A stretch of 64,000 nucleotides of DNA from Cavenderia fasciculata (GCF_000203815.1 NW_004457735.1:2294001-2358000); one strand, 5' to 3'. Positions 19,526-33,615 are shown, counted from the first letter of the stretch. The notes: generated by a model from the sequence alone, not told the origin. Program-made: numbers and translations.

Positions 19526-20572
19526 ATGGAACCAGAAAAATTATTTGACAGTATGATACTGTTATTTGTAGCTCATTGGGTACCAAAGTCAATCAAATCA
19601 ATTATTGAATTAAAAATTGCACAACAATTGGAAGATGGACCAAAGACGACTGACCAAATTGCTCAAGCCGTTCAATGTGATAGTGCCTATCTTTACCGTT
19701 TAATGAGAGCCTTGTCAAGTGTTGGAGTATTTAGACAAGATGAAATGGATCAAAAATTATTTCATCAAACCATTTTATCTGCTTGTTTGGCAGGTGAAGG
19801 AAATGATAATCAAGAAAATTGGATCAATTTCTTTAAATTTGTACATGAACCATTCTTGGCAGAATGTTGGGACATGATCTCTGAAAGTGTTATTATGGGT
19901 AAAAGTGCATTCAATGTAAAACATGGTTATCCAGATGGTATTTGGGATATTGTTAAAACAAAACCAGAGGTATTCAAAGTGTTCCATCATGGCATGACTA
20001 CAATGACTCATCATTTTACTCGTAAAATCTTACAAGATTTGGATTTTAATCAATTCAATTGTGTTGTTGATCTTGGTGGATCAGAAGGGTATTTGGTTCA
20101 AAAAATTCTTGAAAAGAATCCCTATGTTAAAACTGGTATTTGTTTGGATTTGGAAAATGTCATCATTGGAAATGGAAAATTGGATCGTTCAACGATTCCA
20201 TCTCATGTAATGGATCGTTATAAAGAACAAGCTGGTTCAGTATTTGGTTCCATTCCAAAGGCTGATTGTTATACAATGAAAAGTGTACTTCATGGATACA
20301 ATGATGATGAAGTTTCAACCATCCTATTAAATCTCTCATCACAAATGCCAATTGGATCAAAACTCTTAATTATTGAACCAATCATTGGTACAAAAAATCA
20401 ATTAAATTTTCCAGTTTGGTTAGATCTTTTAATGGCACTCATTACAAATGGTAAAGAAAGAAGTGAAACTGATTGGAAAAATTTAATTCAAAATGTTTCT
20501 GGTTTCTCTATTGAATCAATTTCAAATGATCCTTTATCTACTCTTGGTGTTATCACAATAGTAAAACAATAA
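19526..20572 (+). CDS. SAM-dependent small-molecule O-methyltransferase
   Basis: Single exon, 348 aa, the usual length. An N-terminal winged-helix dimerisation domain (~1-100, with KTTDQIAQAVQCDSAYLYRLMRAL) is followed by the methyltransferase fold. The SAM site is VVDLGGSEGYL (~residues 180-190), an acidic residue follows in ICLDLENV, and the catalytic-base His lies in KSVLHGYNDDE (~255). Dictyostelids have many such enzymes; one, DmtA, makes the stalk-inducing factor DIF-1, others methylate polyketide products. The substrate here cannot be read from sequence. No polyketide synthase is in the window. Confidence 0.9.
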   Translation: MEPEKLFDSMILLFVAHWVPKSIKSIIELKIAQQLEDGPKTTDQIAQAVQCDSAYLYRLMRALSSVGVFRQDEMDQKLFHQTILSACLAGEGNDNQENWINFFKFVHEPFLAECWDMISESVIMGKSAFNVKHGYPDGIWDIVKTKPEVFKVFHHGMTTMTHHFTRKILQDLDFNQFNCVVDLGGSEGYLVQKILEKNPYVKTGICLDLENVIIGNGKLDRSTIPSHVMDRYKEQAGSVFGSIPKADCYTMKSVLHGYNDDEVSTILLNLSSQMPIGSKLLIIEPIIGTKNQLNFPVWLDLLMALITNGKERSETDWKNLIQNVSGFSIESISNDPLSTLGVITIVKQ

Positions 20573-20841
20573 ATAAAACAGATAGATAGATATCTGTTTA
20601 TTTTGAAAACCAAGTAAAAGGATTGAAAAATGAAAATGTAGATGTTGATTGATTTGGTCTATCAATATGCATCCAATATAAATTTTCATCTTGTTCCATT
20701 GGTATCTTTATATCCTTATTATTTAATTCCTACAATATATAAAGTTTTTATTTTATTATTTATTTATTTATATTATTATTATTATTTACAATTTTTTACA
20801 CTTTTGTTGATTGTTGTTGTTTTTAATTTCTTTTTTTTAAT

Positions 20842-21858
20842 TTAACTTACAACAATAACAAGATTAGCAGATGGATAAAGATTTAATTCACCAATGGTAC
20901 AATCCAAATCATTTACTGAAAATGGAGCAGGATTGGTTTCACTAATGATTGCATAAGGACCTCTTCCATCGGTTCTAAATTGATTAATATATCTTTGAAT
21001 CTCTCTAAAGGTATCGTTTTTACTAAATTTCTTTTTCAACATTTCTCCATTGGTCAATAGAATATTAATTTCACAAACTGATGCTTCTTGATTTGTTTTA
21101 TATGATTCTTGTTGTCTTGCTCTAACTGCTCTTAATTCTTCTTGTTGTTTTCTTTGTTGTGTTAAATAATCTGATTCAATTTTTTTGGTCGTAGTAGTTT
21201 TAGTTGTATTAGTTGTATTGGTCTTGAATAAAGATGGTGATGTATTATTATTAGATTTTATATCATGTGAACATTTATGTCCAGTTGGGAATCGATGTCT
21301 AAAAATAAATAAAAAGATTAGTTTAATATTTTCTTTTTCTTTTTCTATTTTCTATTTTCTTTTTCTTTCTATATATATTTACTTTAAACAAAAATTTTGT
21401 TTACATTTATCACAAATAACTTGAACAAATTCTTTTCCTTTACATCCTTGTAGAGTACATGGAAAACTCTTTGGTTTTGGTGGTTGTTTTGAAGAGTTTG
21501 GACCTTGACATTCACTATATAAATGTCTTGCCAATACTTCATCTAAATGTTGATTCTCCAATACCAGTATCATCTCGTTACACTCTGGACATGGTTCAAC
21601 TCTTCTATCTCTACTTTCATATTTTGTACATCTATGTTGTTTACAATCTTTATGTTCTGCACAAAACTTTAATTTACAAAATTCACATTCAAATGGTAAA
21701 TAATCTATTAGAAAAAAAAAAAGATATAAAGAAAGAGAGAGATACTAATATTAGTATATAGTTTTGTTTGATTTGATTTGTTAAAGTATGTATACATGCA
21801 TACCCAATTGTTTACAATATTGTACATTGCAGTGTGCTCCTAAATGTGGAAACTCCAT
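20842..21858 (-). CDS. zfand1: AN1-type zinc finger protein, ZFAND1-like
   Basis: Exons 21858-21804, 21704-21383 and 21298-20842 give ~277 aa. Two AN1 zinc fingers are visible: the first CNVQYCKQLDYLPFECEFC...FCAEH, the second CTLQGCKGKEFVQVICDKC..NFCLKH followed by GHKC. After a Thr/Lys linker and a short coiled region comes a ubiquitin-like/UBX-type C-terminus (NILLTNGEMLKKKFSKND to LYPSANLVIVVS). This is the architecture of animal ZFAND1 and yeast Cuz1, which bring p97/Cdc48 and the proteasome to stress granules or arsenite-damaged proteins. Confidence 0.88.
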
Positions 21859-22487
21859 CTTTTCTCTCTCTCTCTAAACTCTCTCTTGTAGTTGTACAAA
21901 TTAATTAATAATAAAATATGCGAATGAATGAATGATTAAAAAAATAGGTTGTTTTATTATGACAAAAATGCGCAACAGCAGAAGAGGAAGAAGCGAGGAG
22001 GTTGAGAGAATTAAAAATAAATTAAATTAAAAAATTGAAATTTCAATCAAAACTCCTACCGATTTTCTATGTCTCACGATTGCACCCACCTCCAACAAAT
22101 CATTTGTTTTTGAGAGAGTCACAGTGATTCATTCTAGACTGACTTGTTGTTTAATCTTTTTTTTTTTTATACTAGTAAATAGTTTGAATTAAATGCACTC
22201 GTTCATTTGAGCTTTTATTTTTATTATAGTTATAATTAATTGAATTGGTGATGATCTCTCTCTCTCAACCCCAACATGCTAAACCTGATGTCGATCTGAA
22301 CAAGCCCAAATTTTTAAAAGAATGATGGGTTGGTTCAAAAAAAAAATGTTTTTTCAAACAATTTTGAACTCTACCCTTACCTCACTGTCAGACCAAGTGT
22401 CACATCACCCATCATCATTTCTTCTTTTTCTTTTTTAGTTTCTTACTATTATATTTATATAATTCTCTACTACTACCCTATTAAAAA
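21859..22487. other. Divergent promoter region
   Basis: No gene. Divergent between the ZFAND1-like (-) and CH-domain (+) genes. Holds poly-T, CT runs (22255-22265) and CACA-rich blocks (CACATCACCCATC near 22401) close to the downstream gene. Confidence 0.4.
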
Positions 22488-23364
22488 ATGTCTTACAACT
22501 TTGGATTAGATGCTGATTTGGCTGCAAAGCGTGATGCTCTCTATGACCCAGCTCTCGAAAGAGAACTTAGAGCTTGGATGGAAGGTCTTGTTGGAGAATC
22601 ACTTTCAGGTGATTTTGCTGTCTCTCTCAAGAATGGTCAATACCTTTGCAAGTATGTTCAAAATGAATACGTTTTAGAGTACTTTGTTGATTATATTAAC
22701 CTCCTCAATTATTACTATTACCTACCTACCTACCTTACCTATTTATTTATTTATAGTTTAGCAAACAAGATTAAACCAGGATCATGCAAGATTCAAAAGG
22801 CTGCAGCTCCATTTGTTCAAATGGAAAACATCAACTCTTTCCTTAACTTTTGCAAGAGTTTGGGTGTTGCCACCACCGATCTCTTCATGACTGTCGATCT
22901 CTTTGAAAATAAGAACATGAATCAAGTTCTTCAAACATTATCATCTGTAAAGAGAATCATCAGCGGTTCCAAGGGTAGCACTCCAGTCAGATCGTAAAGT
23001 GTCACAAATATAGAAATCAACCAAATCAAATCAAATCAATCAAGTATATCAAATTACCCACCACCAACAAAACAAAAATCTCAAGACCAAACCCTTACCT
23101 CTCACCACTCTAAACACTTTCTCTCTCATCTCCTATCTATTTATTTATTTGTATTTATAAATTTAAAACGGAAATTGATATCAAAAAAAAGATTGATTGT
23201 TCACAAAACATTATAATGACTAACCACCAAAACCTTTTTTTTTCTATTTTAATTTTAGATCCCCAGCTCCAGCTGCTGCTACTTCTGGTGCCTCTTTCTG
23301 CTCACAATGTGGTACAAAAGGTGCTGGTGGTAAGTTCTGCGGAAACTGTGGAAACATCTTGTAA
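22488..23364 (+). CDS. Calponin-homology protein with C-terminal zinc ribbon
   Basis: Exons 22488-22651, 22757-22993 and 23259-23364 give 168 aa. A single type-3 CH domain fills ~15-140 (AWMEGLVGESLSGDF, YLCNLANKIKPGS, QMENINSFLNFCKSLGV, DLFMTVDLFENKNMNQVL), as in transgelin/calponin. After an Ala/Pro linker the last exon adds a two-pair zinc ribbon: FCSQCGTKGAGGKFCGNCG. The calponin-like CH domain suggests actin binding or cytoskeletal signalling. The exon 1 reading also runs into the intron, but the splice restores the family sequence. Codon use is more GC-rich and Dictyostelium-highly-expressed in type than its neighbours. Confidence 0.9.
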
Positions 23365-24013
23365 ACAATAAAAAAAAACTTATATATACATACTCTAAAA
23401 AAATATCAGATTATTATTATTATTATTATTATTACAAACTACTTTCACCCAACCATCTTTTCTTTGACCAATCCTGTAGGTATGGATTCCAACAAGGAAC
23501 TGGTATAATGTTTTAAAGAGCATATGTATACATATGTACTAAAAATATCTTGCCAGAGTACCAGTACCTCAGTGACCTTTGCTCAAGAGTAAAAATTTTT
23601 TCTATCGACTTTTTACTCTTGAAAATAAATTAAATGATTAGTTCGTCGACTAATTATCAAAAGTCTACGACTGTCTTGGCGGTCTCAGAACCTGTCCCAC
23701 CCCTTTTTTTATTTTTATTTTTATTATCTTCTACGCACAACACAATTAACACAATCAAATCAATCACACTCACTTTGATCATCAGTAGTGGTTCAAAACT
23801 TTGCATTCATTATCATCTGAAAGAATCATCATCACAGTGACAAGAAAGAAAGATAGATAGATAGATAGATAAAAAAAAAGAAGGGAAAACAAAGATTAGA
23901 TCAAGTTTATAAATATATATATAGTAGTTTGTAAATTGAATAAAGATAAAGATAGTTAGAGAGAGAGAGGACCGACCTCACCCTTGTACTGGGTCATCCT
24001 TTTAGAAACAAAA
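23365..24013. other. Intergenic region with a 12 bp perfect hairpin
   Basis: No gene. AAT and ATT microsatellites at 23409-23435. CAAGAGTAAAAA (23584-23595) is the exact reverse complement of TTTTTACTCTTG (23610-23621) with a 14-base loop. GATA repeats near 23855-23870 and a GAGA run near 23958-23970 precede the Piezo start. Confidence 0.5.
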
Positions 24014-27000
24014 ATGATAGCTACTTTATTTGTTAGTGTTGCATATCCATTCTCTTTATTGTGTGGTATGTCTAACTAAACCTAAACTATAAATGAATCG
24101 ACCCATCGATTATTAATTTCTTTTCTTTTACATTTAGCGAGTGTAATAAGAGCAAGTGTAGTATCATTTGTATACTTTATATTATTTTTAGTTACAGTAT
24201 TATTCTCACCTCATAGAACTTTATCTATTCAAAGTAAGATATATATATATATTATAAATTTATAAATCTATAAATCTATGATTCTTTATTTATTGACTCT
24301 TCTTTTCTATTTCTTAGATATAATATCAAAAACATCATCAATTACAACATTAGTATTAGCAGTAATTAATTTATTAGTAATAACATTGGTAAATGTTATA
24401 CCATCATTGGCTGTCAATGAAACATGTCAGTCATTGGGATATATAAAATATCAAGATTCATGGGATTCTTTTCTAAATACAATTCCAGATGTTTTGGTTG
24501 TCATCACTTCAATCATTTCAATGATCCTATGGCAAAGAGATTTAATTTCAAAAGATGATTATAGAAAAAAAGCTCGTAGACGTCGTCCTATTCCAAAACG
24601 TATGTAAAGTTTGTTTTGGATTTTTGAAAAACCAACAACTTATGTTTTGCTGTTTTTTTTTCAAGATTTAACTCGTAGTAATTCTCTTTTAATTAATTCA
24701 GATGAAGAAGATGGTAATCATCATCAAAATCAAAATGATGAAGCAAACTTGGATGAAAAACCACCACAATTGGAAAAGAATTATGATCATAAAATACATG
24801 GACCACCATCAAGAAAATTAACTGGATTTACATTTATTATGCTTTCATTATCTGCCATTTCATTCCCATCTCTAATCAATGCATTTTATTTTATTCATGT
24901 AATTGCTTTTATTCTTTGTTTATCTGGTAAACTTTCAATTCATAAATTAATGTTACGGTAAAGTAATCAAATAATATAACCTTCATTTCCATTTTTATTA
25001 ATTCTTTTCTATTTTTTAGATTATATCCATTTTTTATTATAGTATCATTTTTTCATTTAGTATTTATCTATTTATTCCAAATACCAATATTTTATGAAAA
25101 TTATTCATTTTATATCAATGATATGTATGGAATTAGAAATTTTCATCATTGGGATGAAACCATTTGGCCACTTGTAATTGGTTATATTACAGTCTTGTTG
25201 ACATTTGTATCGGCTAGTGTCATTCAAAGAAAATATATCCTTTATAATCGTACAAAACCAAGATATAGATCAATGATTAAATTACAAAGTGAAAGAGATC
25301 AATCAAACAAACAAAAAGCTACTAGATTTACTCAACTTGCTTTATTATTTAGTCGTCATGGTTGGAGTGTAAGAAAAAAAACAAAAAACAAAAAAGAAAA
25401 TAATAATATTTATTAACTTTTTTTTTCTTTAGATTTGTTGTATTGAAATTATAATTGTTTGTTTCTTTTTACAACCAAGTATATATACATCAGTATTATT
25501 ATTTTTTGGTTTAATTTGTACATTGTTACCAACAAAAATATTTAAAATGTTATCAAAAGCAATTCTTGGTTATCAATTAGTTTTTATAATTTCACAATAT
25601 GCTTTTAATATTCCTTCTGGTATTATTACTCCTGTATGTAAACAACAAGATAGAAAAAATATTTAAATATTAGTATTTAAATATTAATATTTATTTTTCG
25701 TTTTTAATTTTTTTAGACATTTACAACAGAAATTATAGGATTAATAATTTGGAATGGAACAGTTTGGTTAAATATTGGAGTACAATTAATACTTTCATTT
25801 ACTTTTGGTTTATATTGTTTTTATAGTGATATAAAACCAGAAGATTATATAATTGAAAAGGAAAAGGAAAAGGAAAAAGAAAAAGAAAAAGAAAAACAAG
25901 ATGATAAAAAACAACAACAATTAATTAGTATTAGTGATTCTGAAGAACCAGAAAAAAAGGAACCTACCTCACATCAAAGAAGAAAACCAAAACTTCAATC
26001 ACAAGAAAGTCAAACAGATTTATTATCAGATACATCAACAACATCAAAAAAGAGAGTAGTAATCAAGACGGTACCAAAGAAACCATTACCACCAGTACCA
26101 CCATTTTCAAAAAAATTACCACCTCTACCGCTACCAAAAACACCATCAGTTTCACATTTGCATCAACAAGCAGTTTCAGCATCAGCACTTTCATCACCAA
26201 GACAAGAATCCTCCTCCTTACCACCCATACCAGAATTTAATATTAATTTGCCAACTTCAATCATTTCAGATAGTTGGAATGCAACATGGGATAATTTCCA
26301 ACAATCCTATGGTGATACTATAGAACAAGTGAAACAAGTATTAAAAACAACTGTCGAAGTTTGTTTTCTTGCAATCATTGGACAATCTTATCGTATTGCA
26401 TTGGTAGGACTCTTTTTCTGTGGGTTGGCAACGGTCAACTTGTTAAATGCCGGTTACATGTTTTTCTTTATCTTTTTTACAATGTCTCAAACATTGGCTA
26501 AAAAGTTGTGGATGGTATTGATATTGTACGCTCAAATGGTTTTATTGTTACTTTATATTTGGCAAATGGGATTTACTGGACAGTACGAGAATTGGATTAC
26601 AGATTTGGTTGGAGTAACACATTACTCTGGTCAACCACTTTGGATTAATCTTATTTGGCATTTAATCATTATTACCTTTACATTGACTCAATGGAATGTA
26701 AACAAACTTTATAATACCAAAAAAGAAGATGATGATGAATCAAAAAGAAATGTACCACAAATCATAAAGTTACTTGGATTGGTAGCATCAACAGTAGCAC
26801 AAACTTATATTGCCTTGCCCATTTGTTATTTGGTTATTATATTGGTTAGTGTTTTTGCAAAGATATCAATCATTTCAATGATTTACATGGCAACTGTCTT
26901 TTTATGTTTGGTCATCCACAACCGATCACCAAATGGTGCTGCCCATATCCGTCGTTTCTGGGCAATCGTTGTCTTTTCACAAGCTGCCATTCTCATTGCT

Positions 27001-30000
27001 CGGTACATGTATCAATTTGATCCAGTCTACAATTGGCTCAATCAAATCTATCCTACCAATGATTATATATCGCTCGATGATATTGGCCTCCAAAAGTATA
27101 GTACCGATGTCCTTAGATTCAGCGAATTGATTGGAAACGTTGCCATCTTTATCATTTGCGTTTTCCAACTTTCTTGTTTCTTTACAACCGTTGACCAAGA
27201 AGAATCAGATGCACTCTACAAACAATTAGACAAATTCCCCATCCTAGAAAAAACAATCAATTTTATTGGAAGTATGTCTCATCAACATGGACCAAAGATT
27301 GTACTATGGACAGTCTTTTTAATTTCAATCAATAATCTCAGTTTCTTTAATCTCGTCTATTTGGTGATGATTGTCATTTCAATGTCATTTAGAAAGGGAA
27401 CTTATCGTATTGGATTCTATATATTGGCATACTCTCAACTATTGGTTCTAACTCAAATGGCTGCTCTCTTTCCAAAAGCTACATCAATTGGTCATACCTA
27501 TCAATTAAATTGGGTTGGTCTTGGTCAAATTGGTCAAAATCAATTTCATCTAATCAAATTGAATCTTGTTATTATTTTAATAATTAGTCTTCAACAAGTT
27601 TCTTATTGGTGGAACAAAAAAAGAGAACGAGGAAATGAAATGATCAATGATAGAGGTCAAAAAGAAAAATTATTATCATCTGATAATATTTCGGGTTCAT
27701 CAAATTTTTCTCGAATAGTATGGTATTTAAATCATTTTTATGAATTATATGGATTGGAAATTGTATTTGTAGTTATTAGTATATCACTATGTTGGAGAGT
27801 TAATATATTGGGAGTCATTTATCTATTGGTCATTGCAGTTGGATTAAATGTAAAAAGTGAAAATAGACATCGCTTTATTTATATTTCTGGTTTGATGATT
27901 CCCATCATACTGGTTCAATACATCTTTTTACTTGGAACACCAATTGAAACAAATGCATTCCCTTGGTTATTATCAAATGACCTACTCAACAATTTACTCA
28001 TCCTATCATCACCAAGTCAGTACATTTTGGTCTTGGACTTTTGCATTTTATTCTTTTCAATGCTCTACTTTAAACAACCTCGTGATGTTAAACCAAAATA
28101 CCCAAGAAATTTCCTTGCAGTCGATGGTGAAAATGTAAACTTTACATTAGAACCACGTCCATGGTATTCAGAAATACGTTACATCATTGTTAGATATTCA
28201 TCTCAACTAACGTTGATCGTTATCTTTATTGCTGGCACTTCTGAATGCGATCTAGTGTCATCTGGTTACGTACTATTCTCACTCTATGTATTGTTTGCTG
28301 GAAATACTCATGCTAGAAGATGGAGTGGATTATGGCGTTCAATGATGATTTACAATTGGTGTATCTTGCTCATGCAAATACTCTTCCAAGCGGTATTTGT
28401 CATTTGGGGAGAGAATAGTGGTAGTACAACCACCATCTTGGCTGACATTTTGGGTTTCTCTGTTGTAAAGTCTACTAGTTTCAACACTGCAAGAGAAACC
28501 ATTAGTGATGCCATCATCCTCATCCTCCTCACCTATCAAAAGACTATTTTCCAAAGTGATGATTTCCAAATGCTCGAAGAACATGTCAAAAACAAGAGTG
28601 AAAGTGCCTATGAAACAGCTCTAGAGTTTTATCGTGAACGTCGTCTACAACGTATCGATCAACTAGACAATATCAGAAATGTCCTCGAACAACGAAGAGC
28701 AAGATTACAACAACTCAAAAAACGTACCACCAACAAAAGATTATCAGTCTATCAAGATTTTCAATCTCATCCTTCTGGTTCTTTATCCTCCTCAAATATT
28801 CATCCTTCAACTATAAATCAAACAGAATTAAATCAACAACAAGAAAAAGAAAAAGAAAAAGTTCAGGTAGAACTAGATCCAAATAATAATAATAATAGTT
28901 TAGGGGAAATTAAACAAAAAGGTGTTAGATTTAATGATGAAACTGTTGAAATTAAAGAAGAAATGGAAAAGGAAAAAGAAGAAATGGAAGAGGAACAATC
29001 AACTTCTTCCTCTTCTTCTCTACGAAAGAGATCAGTGATTAAAAGATTTTTTATGAAGATATTGGCATACTTAGATCCATTACCAGTTCAAAAATCAATT
29101 GTCGATCAAGATGAAGATGAAGAAGGATCTTCTTCATTGTCTGGTCCAGAAATCCAATCATTATCTCATATGCAATTAAATAATCGTAATAGTGTATTTA
29201 TAGATCCAGAAGAATTAAAGGAGGCAATGAAAAATTACTCTCGTGATGACAAGCCAAGTTCAAGTTCTCGTTCAAATATAATCAAGGAACCTGCCAAAAT
29301 ACATGAAGATGATGTACTCAAGAGAATTGTAAGAGGAGTATCAAGAATTGCAAGAGATGAAAGTAAATGGATAGCATTTATGGCATGTCTTGCAAATGGT
29401 GTATTCAATGCAAACATTATATCGTTGGTTTACTTGTTTGGAGTATTTTTGTTTGGACGTCTATTCGAGAGTCCAAGACCATCAAAAGCTTTTTGGAGAT
29501 TCTTGATTGGTTTTAGTGCTTTGGTACTCTGCGTCAAATATCTATTCCAAATACCAATCTTTTGTCTTCAAAACAATACCACAGTCACCTATGAAATGTT
29601 TAGCAAGTGTTGGAGTAATCAACCAAGTCCTTTTATTCCAGAAAATTTGGTACTCTTGTCCACTCCCTACAAACTTGGTATCTACAAGATCGACGGTCAC
29701 TTTTTGGCTGGTGCATTTTGGGATCTAGCTGTATTCCTCTCTTGTCTCTGGCATCGTCATGTCTATAGATCCAAAGGTCTTTGGAAATTTGAAGAAAAGG
29801 ATTTCCAAGAAGCTGGTTTCGATTTTACCTATATCGAAGCTGAAGAAGAAGTAGTCTATGAAGAGGAAATCAGTGACAACGAAGAAGATATTGAACCCGA
29901 CGATCAATTCATCGATGATAAAGATTTAGATTTGGTTGAAGATAAAATTGATCAAGTTGATCATCTTATACAACAACAACAACAACCATTAATTATTGAT

Positions 30001-32089
30001 CAAAATAATAATAATAATGTGATTATTTCAACAACTTCAACAACTTCAACTATTTCAACTTTAAAGAAAAAAGAAGACAAAAAACCATTATTATTAATTG
30101 ATATTCCAGAAGAACCATCAGATTCAGATTCATCAGATTCAGAACAAGGTCCATCAGGTAATAATGGACTACCTCAACATGATAGTCAAGAGTATACATT
30201 TACATTGACATCACCAACAGGATCATCACCAAAACTTAGTAGAAGTATTCTTTGGGTTCTAGTCTATAAAATTCGTAATATGATCATTTCATTTATTCAT
30301 TTCCTTTGGTTGGTAACAAATACTTCAGAAAAAACTGGTAGAGATTATTATATCCCAATTTTCTTTACAGGTACGTAATACAAATAGAAAACAAAACAAA
30401 ACAAAAACTTTTATTAATATTTTAATTTTTCTTTTAGATTTTATATGTTTAGTATTTTTAATTGTATTTCCACAAAATTTTACAGCTATACCATCATCAG
30501 ATATTACACAATTTTTAGAACAAAATGTAATACCAAGACAATATATAGCAATATTATTGGCTCAATTTGGTATTATTATTTTGGATCGTATCATTTATTT
30601 GTACAAATCTGTAAAAGCCAAGTTTGCATTACAAATTGTTTTGACAGTACTCTATCACGTATTCCTATTCTTTTACTTTCCACAACTCATTGTCAAACCA
30701 TTTGATTTCACCTATTCTTGGACATTGGTTGCATTCTACATTCTCAAGTGTCTCTATCTCTACTACTCGGCACTCCAAATTTGTTATGGTTATCCAATCT
30801 TGACAGAAGGACGTTTCCTCATGGATGGTTATTCCGATTTCCATAATATTGGTTTTGCAATTTATCGTGCCATTCCATTTATTTTTGAAATGCGTACCCT
30901 ATTGGATTGGATTGCTACCGACACTACACTGCTCTTTTACGATTGGCTAAAGTTTGAGGATCTCTATGCTCAAGTCTTTTCGGTACACTGTCGTCAGGAA
31001 TGGATCAAACGCCAAGGTCGCAAGTATGGTCACAAACAACCCATCTTTGAAAAGTTTGTTACAGGTGTCACCTTTTTCGTTGGTTTGGTCGTCATTTTAT
31101 GGTTCCCTCTTATTATCCTTAGTTCTGGGTTGCCCGGTAGTAACATCATGCCAGTTACATCGGTTCAAATGCAATTGTCAATCACAGGTTGGAATCCACT
31201 CGTCTATATCAACCAAGAACTGTCACTTGAAGGTATCAATGGTACTGGAGGTGTATCTAGTACCTTTTTAACTGGATCAGAGTTTAGTCAACTACGTACC
31301 AACCATACATTTATCATGCCAGATGAACAAAGTGGAACGCAAATAATCAATATCAATTCATTCTCTGAACAGTCTTGGGATATGACTCCACCAGCTCGCT
31401 CACAATTACTTGACTTTTTAACTACAAGTAAATTGTCAATCACTGCCACTTATACCATTTCACGTTCCGGTACTATAAATATGGATATTCCAGGTACCAA
31501 CTCTGTCCCTCTTACCCCAGGTCAACAATCTGATCTCTACAATATCATCAATGGTACTCAAACATCATTCAATGTGACTGGACTATTATACAAATTTATT
31601 CGTCTTCCAGGTGTTAGTGGTAATCTTCTCTATCCTTCAAACTCGGGTAGTCAACCCGAATATTTGGATGTCCTATTTACTCTATTCAACGGTAGTTCAC
31701 AAATCAATTCGGGTGGATATAGTGATGGACCATACTGGCAAGCTACCGATCTTTCAGGTGGCCAATTATACTTTTACACCATCTCTTCCAAACTACCAAA
31801 TGGACTTGCCAGTACACTCGTATCTGCCGGTATCATTGGTCTATACGTTGGTGTTGTCTTGTCTGTCGGTAGATTCCTTCGTATGTATGTCACTGGTATG
31901 GCTCTTCGTATCACCCTCGAAAATATTGGCAACTGCGAAGAAATTGAAAAGATGATTGACGATGTATTCATTGCTAGACAATACGGTGATCTAGAATTAG
32001 AAGAAGATCTATACTATGAATTAATTCAAGTATTTAGACAATCAAATGTACTTTATGATTTAACTAAAACTAATCATAAAGATAGATAA
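24014..32089 (+). CDS. piezo: Piezo mechanosensitive ion channel
   Basis: Eight exons (24014-24065, 24138-24233, 24318-24599, 24666-24957, 25020-25368, 25433-25633, 25717-30370, 30438-32089) join in phase to 2525 aa, close to animal Piezo1. The N-terminal blade is many four-helix bundles. The anchor region near residue 2120 reads IPFIFEMRTLLDWIATDTTL, then WLKFEDLYAQVF, as in animal Piezos (FELR-LLDW-TDTTL-EDIYA). The inner helix segment WFPLIILSSGLP is followed by the extracellular cap (~2200-2430) and the pore helix GIIGLYVGVVLSVGRFLRMY, then the C-terminal plug with ELEEDLYYELI. Acidic and Gln/Asn-rich loops (~1000-1150, ~1290-1420 by position 28840-30230) are cytoplasmic and amoeba-specific. 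Piezo opens under membrane tension and lets in calcium; in Dictyostelium it guides blebbing in confinement. Confidence 0.97.
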
Positions 32090-32354
32090 AAAAACAAACA
32101 AACAAAATAATAATAATAATAATAAAAAATAATAATAATTAATATTCCCCTAAACAAGCATGTTTTTTTGATTGGTTGATTTTAAATCAATTTGTGTGTG
32201 AAATTTCACCCTACAGACCACCATTGTGATTAAAATTTTAATTTAAAAAACATTCACTCATATCATCAATAAAATCCTCTTATCAAGATAAATAAATATT
32301 TTGGGTATAAGAGACACAAATAGATATAAGATTAAAAAAAAGAGAAAAAGAGAG

Positions 32355-33615
32355 ATGTATTCAATGACAAATACAATAGAAACATTACCTACACCATCAG
32401 TAGTAATCTATGAAGATGTAGTAAAGAGAAATTGTAAATTAATGCATGATAGAGCAATATCATTGGGTGTTGATATTAGACCTCATATGAAGACTCATAA
32501 AACAATGTATGAATGAGGTCAACAACAAGACAACAAGAGATTACTTACTCTTATATTTTGATTACTTACTCTTTAATTTTGATTTTAGAGAGATTGGTAA
32601 ATTTCAAACAGAAACAATTAATATTAAAAAGATTATTGTTTCAACATTGTCAGAAGCAAGATTCTTTGCATTGAGTGGACAATTTAAAGATATTTTGTAT
32701 ACAGTACCTATAGTACCGACCAAGTTGGCAGCAGCTGCTCATATTCATTCAAGTATTGATGTGTTGCACTTGATGGTAGATCATCCAGACCATATCAAGG
32801 CAATGGTAGAGTATCGCAATCAACATTTAGGAGCATTGGGCAATAAAAAATGGTCAGTCTTTTTAAAGATTGATTGTGGTTATCATAGAGCTGGTGCAGA
32901 TCCCGAATTACCATCGACCATTAAATTGGTTGAACAACTGACCAAATCACTCTCGGATCATTTTGTATTTCAAGGTATCTATACTCATTCAGGTCACTCT
33001 TACAAACAAACCTCGCCAGATGGTATTGCCAAGATTGCAACAAGTGAAGCAACTGTAGCAGGAAACTTTGCCAAAAAGATTCGGTCGCTAGGATACCCAT
33101 GTCCAATCGTTAGTATTGGTAGTACACCCGTCTGTTGTCACCTACCCAACAATCTAAAGGATCTAGGTGTCACAGAGATACATCCAGGCAACTATGTATT
33201 CTACGATTTGATGCAAGTCGAACTTGGCAATTGCAAAGTCGACGATGTAGGCGTACATGTCGTCTCTCGTGTCATCTCTGTCTACCCCGAACGCAATGAA
33301 ATGCTTGTAGATGCCGGCTCGTTGGCTCTGTCCTCTGATCCAGGCTGCACACATCTACCAGACCGTGCACCAGGCTTTGGTATCATTGTCGGAGACAACA
33401 ACCTTCGTATCGTCGGAGTGACACAAGAGATTGGTAAAGTCAGCAGTGTCAATGGCTCTCCAATCGATTTCAACAAGTATACCATCGGTTCGATTGTCCG
33501 TATCGTCCCCAATCACAGTTGTCTCACAGCTGCAATGTTTTCTAATTTTAATGTACTCTCAACAGAGTCAACTACTCAAGTTAAAGAAACTTGGATACCA
33601 AATAAACATTGGTAG
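32355..33615 (+). CDS. dsd1: D-serine dehydratase (DSD1-like)
   Basis: Two exons (32355-32506, 32589-33615), 392 aa. A fold-type III PLP enzyme: N-terminal TPSVVIYEDVVKRN, the PLP Lys in RPHMKTHKT, KIDCGYHRAG, HSGHSY, SIGSTP, HPGNYVFYD, and the C-terminal zinc-site motif VPNHSCLTA (His and Cys ligands). It converts D-serine to pyruvate and ammonia. The Dictyostelium enzyme of this family has been characterised and is zinc-dependent. A second ATG three codons in could also serve as start. Coding is intact. Confidence 0.93.

Noticed and set aside
26933-29907. Numerous 60-85 codon stretches on both strands inside the Piezo gene
   Set aside because: Shadows of the Piezo frame.
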